NCBI RefSeq assembly: GCF_025950235.1
Contig: NZ_JAPDDT010000017.1
Span: 1 to 64,000 of the forward strand
Direction of reading: 5' to 3'
DNA length: 64,000 nucleotides
Source of the DNA: Luteolibacter arcticus
Lineage (GTDB): Bacteria; Verrucomicrobiota; Verrucomicrobiia; Verrucomicrobiales; Akkermansiaceae
The first letter of the stretch is position 1. Each line of letters starts with the position of its first letter. The position numbers and the translations under genes are program-made. Below, one piece after another: positions 26,051 through 34,356 of this stretch. Below the pieces are notes generated by a model. That model ran no database searches. It saw only the letters and a list, made by a program, of their open reading frames with translations, and had not been told where the DNA came from.

Positions 26051-27378
26051 AGCAATTCCCGGATGAAGCTCCCTTCACCCATCATCTTCATCGGACGGCC
26101 CGATGGCGTGATGAGTTCCGCGCCCGGATCGACGCCGAGCAGTTTCAAGATGGAGAACGCCAGATCCGGCGGCCCGACCGGACGATCCACGGGAAATTCG
26201 CCGAAGCCATTCGTCGCGCCGATGACCTGGCCGCCGCGCACGCCACCGCCCGCCATCAGCACCGAGCCCGCACGGGGCCAGTGGTCGCGGCCACCGATGG
26301 CATTCAGCTTCGGCGTGCGGCCGAATTCCCCCATCAGCACCACCAGCGTGGACTCAAGCAGCCCGCGCTCGCGCAGGTCGGTCAGCAGCGCGGCATAGGC
26401 GCGATCGAGCGAGGGCAGCTTGCCACTGCCGGGAAAGCGCGAGTCGGGCAGCTCGCGGAAGATCTGCTGGTGCATGTCCCAGCCGGGATCCACCACGGTA
26501 ACGAAGCGCGAACCCGCCTCCACCAACCGCCGCGCCAACAGGCAACCCGCACCGATGTTCGCAGGGCCATAGCGCTCACGGGTCTGGGGGGATTCGCGGG
26601 ACAGGTCGAACGCGGCCTTGGCCTCCGGCGAGGACAGCAGCCGCCACGCTTGCTCATAGAAAGCATCGCGGTTCGCGCCGCCCGGGCCCTGCTCCACTTG
26701 CCGCGAAAGAGCATCCATTTTCTCCAGCATTGCGTGACGTTTGGCGCTGCGCTCGAAACTGACGCCCTCCGGAAGTTGCAAGCCATCGACTCGCGAGGGA
26801 TCGCGCCCGGTGCTGAAGGCGGCGAATGCTCCCGGCAGCCAGCCCGATCGCGCCGCATTGGAATCCCCACCCACCCCATCGTGCGGGATCGCCACATAGG
26901 GAGGCATCGTGCCACCGGCTCCCGCGGCCTGCGCCACCAGGCTGCCGAGGCTGGGATGCTCCAGCGCCGGCGTCGGCCGGTGGCCTGTTAGAAGGAAGCG
27001 CGTGCCGGTGTCGTGATTGCCCAGCTCATGCGTCAGCGAGCGGATCAATGCCACGTCCTTCATCACTGCGGCGGTCCGTGGCAGATGCTCGCAAATCTGC
27101 ACGCCCGCCACCGCGGTGCCGATCGGCTTGAACTGGCTGCGCACCTCCGACGGTGCCTCCGGCTTGAGGTCGAACATGTCAAGATGGCTCGGCCCGCCAT
27201 CCAGCCAGATCAGGATGCACGACTTCGCCCGTGCTGCCCCTTTGCCGGTCTCCGCGGCCGCCGCCTGCATTCGCAGCAAGCCGGGCAAGCTCAGCCCGAA
27301 CGAGGTCAGCACCCCCAGATGCAAGAAGTCCCGGCGGGAAACGCCGTCGCAGCGATGGAAAAACGAGCGGTGGTTCAT
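26047..27378 (-). CDS. DUF1501 protein, Tat-exported
   Basis: 443 residues of the DUF1501 family, an alkaline-phosphatase/sulfatase-fold group. A Tat leader (VSRRDFLHLGVLTSFGLSLP) is followed by ILIWLDGGPSHLDMFDLKP, VMGEFGRTPKLN and GGRDHWPRAGSVLMAGGG, typical for the family. The enzymatic role is unproven; these proteins are coded next to DUF1549/DUF1553 cytochrome-like proteins and are thought to take part in breaking down polysaccharides. It starts 12 bp after the DUF1553 gene and overlaps the WD40 gene, so the order is secreted protein, DUF1553, DUF1501, WD40. Confidence 0.9.
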   Translation of the reverse strand: MNHRSFFHRCDGVSRRDFLHLGVLTSFGLSLPGLLRMQAAAAETGKGAARAKSCILIWLDGGPSHLDMFDLKPEAPSEVRSQFKPIGTAVAGVQICEHLPRTAAVMKDVALIRSLTHELGNHDTGTRFLLTGHRPTPALEHPSLGSLVAQAAGAGGTMPPYVAIPHDGVGGDSNAARSGWLPGAFAAFSTGRDPSRVDGLQLPEGVSFERSAKRHAMLEKMDALSRQVEQGPGGANRDAFYEQAWRLLSSPEAKAAFDLSRESPQTRERYGPANIGAGCLLARRLVEAGSRFVTVVDPGWDMHQQIFRELPDSRFPGSGKLPSLDRAYAALLTDLRERGLLESTLVVLMGEFGRTPKLNAIGGRDHWPRAGSVLMAGGGVRGGQVIGATNGFGEFPVDRPVGPPDLAFSILKLLGVDPGAELITPSGRPMKMMGEGSFIRELL

Positions 27379-27390
27379 GGCGCTGTTAGA

Positions 27391-29514
27391 TCAGTGATTG
27401 GCCGAGAATTCGCGGGAGTTCAGGACGACCCACACGAGGTCGGCAACTGCTTCCGGGCGCCCTTCACCGGCAGGCAGGACGGTATCCCAGGCATTCATTT
27501 CACCCGGCGATGGATAGCGGCTGAAGGCGCGGAGGTAGAGGGTTTCGATGACCTCGCGATTGGTCTTTTCAGGAAGTTCCGCAGCAAGTCCGAGACCCGC
27601 GGCGAGCTTGTCATTGATGGTGCTGCCATTGATCAGGTGCAGCGCCTGCGCGAGGCCGCCGCCGCTGCGGGAGGAACTGTCGCACGCGCGCTTTCGTTCG
27701 CAACGGCCAAGCACATCGAGCGCCGGTGACGGCGTGGCCGGGCTGATGAGTTGCACGGCACGGGTGCCTGCGGGAACCCCGGCAAACGTATCCGGCACAC
27801 CGGTGACCTGCGCGACCGCGTCGGCGAAAACCGCGGCTGGCAATTCCTTGTGCAGCGCCCGCGCAAAGAGCCGCGCCGCCGCCGGATCAGCGGAGCCACC
27901 GTGCGAGGCCAGTTGCCAGGTCCGCGAGGCAGCAATCAACCGGATCAACCGCCGCAGGTCATGCCCATGCGCGGAGAAGTCCGCTGCCAGCGCATCCAGC
28001 AGCGCCGGGTGCGTCGCAGGATTCGTCGGCCGCAGGTCATCCACGGGCTCGACCAGACCGCGGCCCAGCAGATGTTTCCAGACCCGGTTCACCACCGTGC
28101 GGGCAAAGAATGGATTCGCCGGATCCGTCATCCACGCAGCCAGCGCGAGCCGGCGATCGGAGCCTTGCGGAATCTCGACATCAGATGCGCCGAGCGCCCT
28201 TGGCTCAAGCGGGAGCCCGCTCTTCGGGTGATCCACCTCGCCGCGGTCGACGGCACGGACCACCCCGCCATCGCGGCTGAGACGCGCGAAAAACGCGGCA
28301 AAGCGATGGTAGTCCTCCTGCGTCCAGCGGTCCGCGGGATGAGCATGGCAGCGCGCACAGCCGATTTGCAAACCGAGAAAAATCCGCGCCACATGCTCGG
28401 ACAAATCGCGCGGGTCCGTCGCCAAATTCATGAATCCCGCGGGACCATTCGTCGCCGGATTACCCGACGCCGTCACCAACGTGATCGCGACCTGATCAAA
28501 GGACACGTTGCCAGCGACCTGCTCGCGAAGCCAGCCGTGCCAGGATTTCGCTGCGCCCCCCTGTCCATTTAGCAGCACCAGATCGGCCAGCTTCATGGTC
28601 CAGAAATCCACGAAGGCTTCACTCCCCAGCAGCTCATCGATGAGTCTCATCCGCCGCTCGGCAGAGGCGGGCTCGTTCAAAAAGGCACGCGTGATCGCCT
28701 CATCGGGCAGCCGTCCGGTAAGATCCAGATACGCCCGCCGCAGGAACTCCGCATCATCGCAAAGCGACGCTGGAGAAACATGCAGCCGTACAAACTCAGC
28801 GCGGATGTGCTCGTCGATGAAGTTCGCGGGCCGAAACCCGTCGTCTGCCATGCCCGCTCCCTCCAACGGCGCGGCAACCCGCACCGCCGCCACCTGCCCG
28901 CCGTAGCGGACCATGATGCTGGTGAGGCCACGACCGGTCACCGTCAACTTGCCCGACTTAGTCACCCCGGCCACCGCATCGTCATTCGCGGTGTAGAGCG
29001 CGAGCGGCGAAACCTCGCGCTTCGACCCATCCGACAAGGTCGCGGTAACCACAATCTGCCGCGTTTCACCGGAACCCCTCGCCAGCAAATCCTGCGGCTC
29101 CACCGCAATGCCGGTCACTTGCAAGTCCGGCGGCCCGGCAGGCGCACCGGCCGCAATCCATTCGCGGATCAAGGCATAGTTGTTAGAACCCTCCCGCAGC
29201 TTGCGCCCGCCCTCGTGGTCGACTTCGGTTTCCGATGCCTTGCGCAGGAGCAAGCTGTCCTCAGGCCGCGCCAGATCGATGCGTCGCCCGCCAAACTCGC
29301 GCGTGATGCGCTCGTAGTCGGACTCCGGATCGTAGCCAAAGAGGCTGAGGCGAAACCCGCCCTGCCCACTGGCGGCCCCGTGACAAGCCCCCGCATTGCA
29401 ACCGGCGCGCGTCAGCACCGGCAGCACATCCGACTGGAACGCCGGCGCATGCTCCGCTGCCACGACGAGCGCGTGGCTCATCAGAAGCGCGGCACTGGCG
29501 AGAGCAGCCCTCAT
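27391..29514 (-). CDS. DUF1549/DUF1553 protein with N-terminal cytochrome-like site
   Basis: 707 residues. After a signal peptide comes a Planctomycete-cytochrome-like segment with an unusual CX4CH (CNAGACH, near residues 39-45), then a Big2-like Ig domain at about 130-215 (VTGIAVEPQDLLARGSGETR). DUF1549 follows (FIDEHIRAEFVRLHVSP, and a CARCHAHP haem-type site), and DUF1553 is at the C-terminus (NPFFARTVVNRVWKHLLGRG, IETLYLRAFSRYPSPGEM). It is exported and may bind haem c at two sites. The ATG overlaps the stop of the gene before by 4 bp. The function of the family is unknown. Confidence 0.9.
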   Translation of the reverse strand: MRAALASAALLMSHALVVAAEHAPAFQSDVLPVLTRAGCNAGACHGAASGQGGFRLSLFGYDPESDYERITREFGGRRIDLARPEDSLLLRKASETEVDHEGGRKLREGSNNYALIREWIAAGAPAGPPDLQVTGIAVEPQDLLARGSGETRQIVVTATLSDGSKREVSPLALYTANDDAVAGVTKSGKLTVTGRGLTSIMVRYGGQVAAVRVAAPLEGAGMADDGFRPANFIDEHIRAEFVRLHVSPASLCDDAEFLRRAYLDLTGRLPDEAITRAFLNEPASAERRMRLIDELLGSEAFVDFWTMKLADLVLLNGQGGAAKSWHGWLREQVAGNVSFDQVAITLVTASGNPATNGPAGFMNLATDPRDLSEHVARIFLGLQIGCARCHAHPADRWTQEDYHRFAAFFARLSRDGGVVRAVDRGEVDHPKSGLPLEPRALGASDVEIPQGSDRRLALAAWMTDPANPFFARTVVNRVWKHLLGRGLVEPVDDLRPTNPATHPALLDALAADFSAHGHDLRRLIRLIAASRTWQLASHGGSADPAAARLFARALHKELPAAVFADAVAQVTGVPDTFAGVPAGTRAVQLISPATPSPALDVLGRCERKRACDSSSRSGGGLAQALHLINGSTINDKLAAGLGLAAELPEKTNREVIETLYLRAFSRYPSPGEMNAWDTVLPAGEGRPEAVADLVWVVLNSREFSANH

Positions 29515-30590
29515 TTCTTCAACTCATCGAGAAACGCCTGGCCCACCTTGCGCGAGTATTCGGTGCCATAGTGGTCGCCGAAATGCAGCACGCGGGTCCA
29601 GCCGTCGATCGCCTGCTGTTTCAGATCGGCACTGTCCTTGATGTGGTCGCGGACTTCGGCCAGCACGGCATCCACCGTCGCGTCGTCATTGGTCGGCTTG
29701 ATGAAGCGCCGCAGCATTCCCTGCAGCTCGGGATCGGAAGGCACCGCACCTGGAAAAGGGTCCTTGCCGCCCTGCGGGTCCCCCGGTGGGGTTTCGCGAG
29801 GCATCGGGCGCTGCGGCGGGCGAGGACCACCGCGGACCTCGGCCAGTTCGGCACGGAGGCCTTGGACTTCGCCAATCAGCGCTTGGACGGCTCCGCGGAG
29901 CCCTTCCTCGGTGTTCAAATCAAAGCGGTTCAGATCCACCGGCGGACGTGGCGCGCCCTCCGGGCCGCGACGCATGCCGTCGCCGTCACGACGACCACCA
30001 CCATTGCGGGCCATGTGGCGCTGGTTCAATTCCTCCACGGTCGGCGGCGTGGCGTCGCCGCTGACCTTCGCCAGCGCTTCCAGCACCTTCGGGGCATCGG
30101 CGATCCCCGGCTGCCCGAGCGCAAAGTTTGCCGTCACGGTGTTGTCCTTCGCCATCACGATGGTCATCAGGCACTCCTTGTTCAGCCCGTAGTTCCCCGG
30201 GCCTTCCGCACCGTCCAGCGAAAGCCCCACCCGCGATTGCAACTTCAACGAGTTGGTCGCGTTCTTCGCCCGCTGCTCGCCTTCGAGGCGGTCGGCAGCC
30301 AGGAAAATGATCTCCGTCTTGAGAGCGTCCTTCCGCAGCGCCCCGTATTCATCCACCACGCGCAGCAGCGGCATCATCGAGCGCTCGATGCCGTGCATGA
30401 ACACGATGGCCGTGGCCCCGCCGGCATTCTCGGCGATCACGTCGCGCTCCTTGGCCGCATTCTCCCCGGTGAGTTCCACCACCTTGAAGGGCGTCGTCTT
30501 TTCGCCCTGCTGAGGGCCGGAGAAGACGGGATCGGCGGCCTCCACGGAGGCGAAGAGAGCCCCACACAGGGCAAGTAGGCGGAGTTTCAT
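29511..30590 (-). CDS. Secreted protein with thioredoxin-like region, unknown function
   Basis: 359 residues and the first gene of the DUF1501 operon. A signal peptide (MKLRLLALCGALFASVEA) is followed by a region of about 150 residues that reads like a redoxin fold without its cysteines (ATAIVFMHGIERSMMPLL at the usual active-site position, then ECLMTIVMAKDNTVTANF). A Pro/Arg/Gly-rich linker and a short coiled-coil (LIGEVQGLRAELAEVRGG) follow, then a helical C-terminal domain. The frame is open to 30635, but the signal peptide points to ATG 30590. The redoxin comparison is my inference from strand order only. Confidence 0.75.
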   Translation of the reverse strand: MKLRLLALCGALFASVEAADPVFSGPQQGEKTTPFKVVELTGENAAKERDVIAENAGGATAIVFMHGIERSMMPLLRVVDEYGALRKDALKTEIIFLAADRLEGEQRAKNATNSLKLQSRVGLSLDGAEGPGNYGLNKECLMTIVMAKDNTVTANFALGQPGIADAPKVLEALAKVSGDATPPTVEELNQRHMARNGGGRRDGDGMRRGPEGAPRPPVDLNRFDLNTEEGLRGAVQALIGEVQGLRAELAEVRGGPRPPQRPMPRETPPGDPQGGKDPFPGAVPSDPELQGMLRRFIKPTNDDATVDAVLAEVRDHIKDSADLKQQAIDGWTRVLHFGDHYGTEYSRKVGQAFLDELKK

Positions 30591-30924
30591 GGGATGGGAA
30601 AAGAGAAGAGAAGGCGCGCCGCGAGAGACCTTCAAGAGAAAGTCTCCAGCGGTTCCGGATCAAACCCCCGAAGCGGGGAAAAGTATCTCACGATTCAAGA
30701 GAGCGTCCAATCCACTGGCTTCACGACACTCTCCGCGGCACGATCTTCCCTGAAACTCATTCCGCCACGGGGACCACGGATCCCAGGTCAGACCGACGCG
30801 AGATCGACGAATACGTCCGGGACCGACCGCGCATCGGCCTGAATCTCACCCTTGAGCGGGATCTCGCCGGGAAGTAGGCACGGTTCTCATGGGCTTCCAG
30901 ACGCACGCCTCGATAAATCCCTTG
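30591..30924. other. Intergenic region between divergent operons
   Basis: About 330 bp between the DUF1501 operon and arsR. No confident gene is present. A plus-strand frame ending at about 30874 with an acidic and basic tail (DRREIDEYVRDRPRIG) looks protein-like for its last 28 codons but has no start and fades upstream, so it may be a worn gene remnant. Confidence 0.35.
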
Positions 30925-30948
30925 TCGTAACGTAATTACTCGTTACGA
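30925..30948. promoter_or_regulatory. ArsR operator palindrome
   Basis: TCGTAACG-N8-CGTTACGA is a perfect inverted repeat with 8-bp arms in an AT-rich patch, 14 bp before the arsR start codon. ArsR repressors bind such palindromes over their own promoter and leave when arsenite binds. Confidence 0.8.
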
Positions 30949-30962
30949 GTTCTGCCGTCACG

Positions 30963-31352
30963 ATGAATCCCGTCGAAACTTGCCGCGCTCTCGGAGATCC
31001 GATCCGCTGGCGCATCGTCCGCCTGGTCTCGCACGATGCCCTGTGCGTCTGCGAACTCGCGGACATCCTCGGCATGCCGCAGTCCTCCGTCTCCAGCCAC
31101 GTCCAGGTCATCCGCCGCGCGGGCTTGCTGGAATCCGAGAAGTGCGAGAAGTGGACCTACTTCCGGGTGCAGGCGAAATTCCTGAAGCTTTTCCGCGCAC
31201 TTGAGGCCGGCATCGAGAAGCCGGAGCCCACGTGGGCCGAGGATGACAGCAAGACCCACGCACGCCTCACAGCCCGCGAGGGCAGTTGCTGCCCCGGCCC
31301 CAAGCAGCTTGCGAGGCCGCGACGCTCCTCCTCTTCCTCACTCCGCTCATGA
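30963..31352 (+). CDS. arsR: ArsR-family arsenite-responsive repressor
   Basis: 129 residues. The winged helix holds ALCVCELADILGMPQSSVSSH; the two Cys of the CVCEL element lie on the DNA-recognition helix, as in classical ArsR, where they bind As(III). There is a further CC near residue 108 and a Ser/Arg-rich tail. It should repress the five-gene cassette from the palindrome just upstream. Its TGA overlaps the ATG of the next gene (ATGA). The last 25 residues are unlike family members and may result from the reading frame running into the overlap. Confidence 0.9.
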   Translation: MNPVETCRALGDPIRWRIVRLVSHDALCVCELADILGMPQSSVSSHVQVIRRAGLLESEKCEKWTYFRVQAKFLKLFRALEAGIEKPEPTWAEDDSKTHARLTAREGSCCPGPKQLARPRRSSSSSLRS

Positions 31353-31825
31353 CCCTGCACGAACTCAAGACGCTCCTCGGCGAGCACGCCGGCCGTCACT
31401 TCCGCATCAGCCTGCCGGACGGTTCCGCGGTGCCGCTTTCCTTCCACGTCACCGAAGTAGGACGCGTGCAGAAGACCTTTCTCGATTGCGGCGGCACGCT
31501 GCGCGAGTCGATCGCCTGCCAACTCCAGGTCTGGGTGGGCGAAGACTACGACCATCGCATCGAGACCCAAAAGTTGGCCGCGATCCTTGGCAAGGCGCAG
31601 CCATACCTTCCCGACGAATCGGTGCCGGTAGAGGTCGAATACGAGGATCGCGTGATCTCGCAGTACACCATCTCCGGGCACGAGGTGTCGGAGGAAGCCG
31701 TGGTGCTGGTGCTAGCCCACAAGCACACCGAGTGCCTCGCACCCGAGCTCTGCGGACTGCCACCGATCGGGCGCTTGCCGGCCATTGGATCCACCCCGTG
31801 CTGCGGTCCTTCCGGCTGCTGTTAG
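31349..31825 (+). CDS. DUF6428-type protein of arsenic cassettes
   Basis: 158 residues. It begins MTLHELKTLLGEHAGRHFRI and includes FHVTEVGRVQKTFLDCGG and ESIACQLQVWVGEDYDHRI, which match a small conserved protein found in ars operons (DUF6428). The C-terminus ends CCGPSGCC, so it may bind As(III) or another soft metal. No enzyme function is known. Translation is coupled to arsR through a 4-bp overlap, and the aquaporin gene follows after 4 bp. The stop codon is part of a YTGTTAGR word. Confidence 0.75.
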   Translation: MTLHELKTLLGEHAGRHFRISLPDGSAVPLSFHVTEVGRVQKTFLDCGGTLRESIACQLQVWVGEDYDHRIETQKLAAILGKAQPYLPDESVPVEVEYEDRVISQYTISGHEVSEEAVVLVLAHKHTECLAPELCGLPPIGRLPAIGSTPCCGPSGCC

Positions 31826-31829
31826 ACCC

Positions 31830-32501
31830 ATGAAAAGGGCGCTTGCCGAGTTCCTTGGGACCTTCTTCCTCGTCTTCGCGGGGACGGGGGCCATCGTCAT
31901 CAATGAGGTCTCCGGCGGCGCGATCGGCCATGCCGGGATCGCCCTGACCTTCGGACTGGTGGTCATGGCCATGATCCATGCCTTCGGCGATGTCAGTGGT
32001 GCGCATCTCAATCCCGCGGTAACGCTGGCCTTCTCCGTCGCAAAGCGCTTCCCATGGCGCGAGGTGCCCTTGTACTTGGCCGCGCAATTCGCCGGTGCCT
32101 TCGCTGCCAGCGGACTATTGAAAGGCCTCTTTCCCGATGCCGGCACGCTGGGAGCCACCCTGCCCGCCGGGAGCGTGGCGCAGAGCTTCACGCTGGAGAT
32201 CGTGCTCACCGCCGCGCTGATGCTTGTCATCCTGAGCGTGTCCACCGGCGCGAAGGAGAAAGGCATCACCGCGGGCATGGCCATCGGCGCGACCGTCGGC
32301 CTTGAAGCCATGTTCGCCGGCCCGATCTGCGGAGCCTCGATGAATCCCGCCCGTTCACTGGCCCCCGCCTTGGTCAGCGGTCACATCGAGCACCTCTGGC
32401 TCTACCCCGTCGCCACCATTCTTGGCGCCCTGCTCGCCGTGCCGCTGTGCATCGGCGTCCGCGACTCCGGCTGCTGCGGTGGCAAATGCACCCCTTCATG
32501 A
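31830..32501 (+). CDS. aqpS: Aquaporin (AqpS-like), arsenite channel
   Basis: 223 residues with six membrane helices and both half-helix motifs: [13 protein letters not shown] for the first NPA and [14 protein letters not shown] for the second. In Sinorhizobium meliloti an AqpS coded beside ArsC lets arsenite made by the reductase leave the cell down its gradient; the same role is likely here because no ArsB, Acr3 or ArsA pump gene is present. The cytoplasmic tail ends CCGGKCTPS, an uncommon cysteine cluster for an aquaporin. Its TGA overlaps the next ATG. Confidence 0.85.
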   Translation: MKRALAEFLGTFFLVFAGTGAIVINEVSGGAIGHAGIALTFGLVVMAMIHAFGDVSGAHLNPAVTLAFSVAKRFPWREVPLYLAAQFAGAFAASGLLKGLFPDAGTLGATLPAGSVAQSFTLEIVLTAALMLVILSVSTGAKEKGITAGMAIGATVGLEAMFAGPICGASMNPARSLAPALVSGHIEHLWLYPVATILGALLAVPLCIGVRDSGCCGGKCTPS

Positions 32502-32944
32502 AACCAACCGTCCTCATCCTCTGCACCGGCAATTCCTGCCGCTCCCACATGGCCGAAGGCATCCTCCGCGCCGCCGCCGGTGACGCGCTCGATGTCCAAA
32601 GCGCCGGCTCGAAACCCGCCGGCTACGTCCATCCGCTGGCGATCCGCGCCCTCGCGGAAATCGGCATCGATATCTCCACCCACCACTCGAAGCACCTCGA
32701 CGAATTCCTGTCCTCGGACATCGAGACCGTCATCACCGTCTGCGGCAATGCCGATCAAGTCTGCCCGATGTTCCCCGGCCAAATGAACCGCCATCACTGG
32801 GGCTTCGACGATCCCGCCCACGCCACCGGCAGCGAGGACGAGCAGATGACCGTCTTCCGCCGCGTGCGGGATGAGATCAAGCGCGTCTTCGACGCCTACG
32901 CCGCAGGACGACGGGACGCGCTCGCCCAACCCGCGCTGCCATGA
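32498..32944 (+). CDS. arsC: Arsenate reductase, low-molecular-weight phosphatase type (copy 1)
   Basis: 148 residues of the LMW-PTP/ArsC fold. The P-loop is [12 protein letters not shown] (CX5R), and the C-terminal loop [14 protein letters not shown] carries the general acid DP. It should reduce arsenate to arsenite, probably with thioredoxin, using further Cys at VCG and VCP (near residues 82 and 89). The gene overlaps both neighbours by 4 bp. Confidence 0.85.
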   Translation: MKPTVLILCTGNSCRSHMAEGILRAAAGDALDVQSAGSKPAGYVHPLAIRALAEIGIDISTHHSKHLDEFLSSDIETVITVCGNADQVCPMFPGQMNRHHWGFDDPAHATGSEDEQMTVFRRVRDEIKRVFDAYAAGRRDALAQPALP

Positions 32945-33381
32945 CGGAGAAGATCCTCTTCATCTGCGTCCACAATAGCGCGCGCAGCCAGATGGCGGAG
33001 GCGCTGATGAATGCGACGTGCCCGGACCACTTCATCGCCGAGAGCGCGGGACTGGAACCGGGAGAGCTGAATCCGTATGCCGTTGAGGCGATGCGTGAAA
33101 TCGGCATCGATATCTCGCAGAAGTCGACGAAGGCGGTCTTCGATCTCTTCAAGTCCGGGAAACTCTATTCGCATGTGATCGCCGTCTGCGACACCGCCGC
33201 AGCCGAGCGTTGCCCGGTCTTCCCCGGCTTGGTGAAACGCCACCAATGGTCCTTTCCCGACCCCTCCGCCGCGACTGGAACTCCGGAGGAGCGACTGGCA
33301 GCGGCAAGGGAAGTGCGGGACATGATCAAGGCGGCGGTGGAAGGCTGGTGCTCGGAGCGATGCTCCGGAGCTCTGGCTTGA
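32941..33381 (+). CDS. arsC: Arsenate reductase, low-molecular-weight phosphatase type (copy 2)
   Basis: 146 residues, again with a CX5R loop ([16 protein letters not shown]), the DP general acid in [16 protein letters not shown], and Cys in [16 protein letters not shown] placed as in thioredoxin-linked ArsC. It is a tandem paralogue of copy 1, but diverged. Two adjacent reductases in one operon may differ in reductant or in substrate (one could be a protein phosphatase). It ends the cassette; the convergent lyase gene ends 29 bp away. Confidence 0.85.
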   Translation: MTEKILFICVHNSARSQMAEALMNATCPDHFIAESAGLEPGELNPYAVEAMREIGIDISQKSTKAVFDLFKSGKLYSHVIAVCDTAAAERCPVFPGLVKRHQWSFPDPSAATGTPEERLAAAREVRDMIKAAVEGWCSERCSGALA

Positions 33382-33410
33382 GTCTTCCGGCGCGCTCGCC
33401 ATCCCACGGC

Positions 33411-34346
33411 TCACGGCAGCGCCACCTCAAGCGCCCTCGCGCCCCAGGCTGCAAAACCGAGGCTCTCCAACTGCTCCATCAGCACATCGACCTGGGCCGC
33501 GCTCGGATTTCCCAAGGGCAAGCGCGCCGGGCCGACCGGCACGCCGAGTCGCTCCATCAGTGCCTTCGCGGTGCCCAGGAAGCCGGTGGCGGCGATGGCA
33601 TCCACCATCGCGATCGAGATCGATTGCAAGCGCCGCGCTTCCTCGAAGTCGCCGCGGGCATGCGCGGCGATGAGATTGCGGTAGAGCTCCGGCGCCCAGT
33701 TGTAGGTGGAGCCCACCCCGCCCTTCGCGCCGGCGGCCAAGGCCGAGAGTAATGTTTCATCCACGCCCCACGGCAGGTCGAGTCGACCCGCCACCTCGAG
33801 CGAGCGGCGATAGGAAACCAGATCCGGATTGGTGAACTTGATCCCCGCCAGCGTGGGAATCCGCGCGGGCGCTTCCACGAGGAAACGCTCCATTGGAAAG
33901 CTCACGCCCGTCAACGCGGGGATGTCGTAGTAGTAGAAGGGCGTCATCGGCGCGTCCGCGGCAATGGCAGCACAGCAATCGATCAGCGCGGTGAGACTAC
34001 CAGGCTTATAGTAGGACGGAGCCAGCGCGCTGATCGCGGAGAAGCCGTGCTTCTCAGCCCGCCGGGCCAGCGCCTTGGCGTCCTCCACGCAATTGCTCCC
34101 GACATGCGCGATGACCCGCAGCCCGTGCTCCGGTCCGGCCGTCGCCCACGCATCGTAGAGCGCCAGCCGCTCCGCGCAGGTCAGCGAATGCGACTCACCC
34201 GTGGAGCCGGTGATGAAGACCGTGCGGATGCCATTCGCAGCAAGGAAAGCAGCTTGGAACGGAACGACCTCCGGGGCCAGTGATCCATCCGCGTGAAATG
34301 GCGAATGGGTGGCGACGACGAGTTCGTGAAGAGGTTGCGGATTCAT
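33411..34346 (-). CDS. nanA: N-acetylneuraminate lyase
   Basis: 311 residues, a TIM-barrel of the NAL/DHDPS family. The Schiff-base lysine is K170 in TLAGIKFTNPD, the catalytic Tyr is in PFYYYDIPALTG (Y138-140), and ITGSTGES is the carboxylate-binding loop with GES as in NAL. It should split N-acetylneuraminate to ManNAc and pyruvate in the cytoplasm. It is the last gene of the run NanM, MFS, NanA, 10 bp after the transporter stop. Start ATG 34346; an upstream extension would overlap the transporter gene. Confidence 0.88.
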   Translation of the reverse strand: MNPQPLHELVVATHSPFHADGSLAPEVVPFQAAFLAANGIRTVFITGSTGESHSLTCAERLALYDAWATAGPEHGLRVIAHVGSNCVEDAKALARRAEKHGFSAISALAPSYYKPGSLTALIDCCAAIAADAPMTPFYYYDIPALTGVSFPMERFLVEAPARIPTLAGIKFTNPDLVSYRRSLEVAGRLDLPWGVDETLLSALAAGAKGGVGSTYNWAPELYRNLIAAHARGDFEEARRLQSISIAMVDAIAATGFLGTAKALMERLGVPVGPARLPLGNPSAAQVDVLMEQLESLGFAAWGARALEVALP

Positions 34347-34356
34347 AAAATAAAAG

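Noticed and set aside
30594-30876. Possible small gene upstream of arsR
   Set aside because: Only the last 28 codons of one frame look protein-like; no start codon or ribosome site, and the other frames are random.
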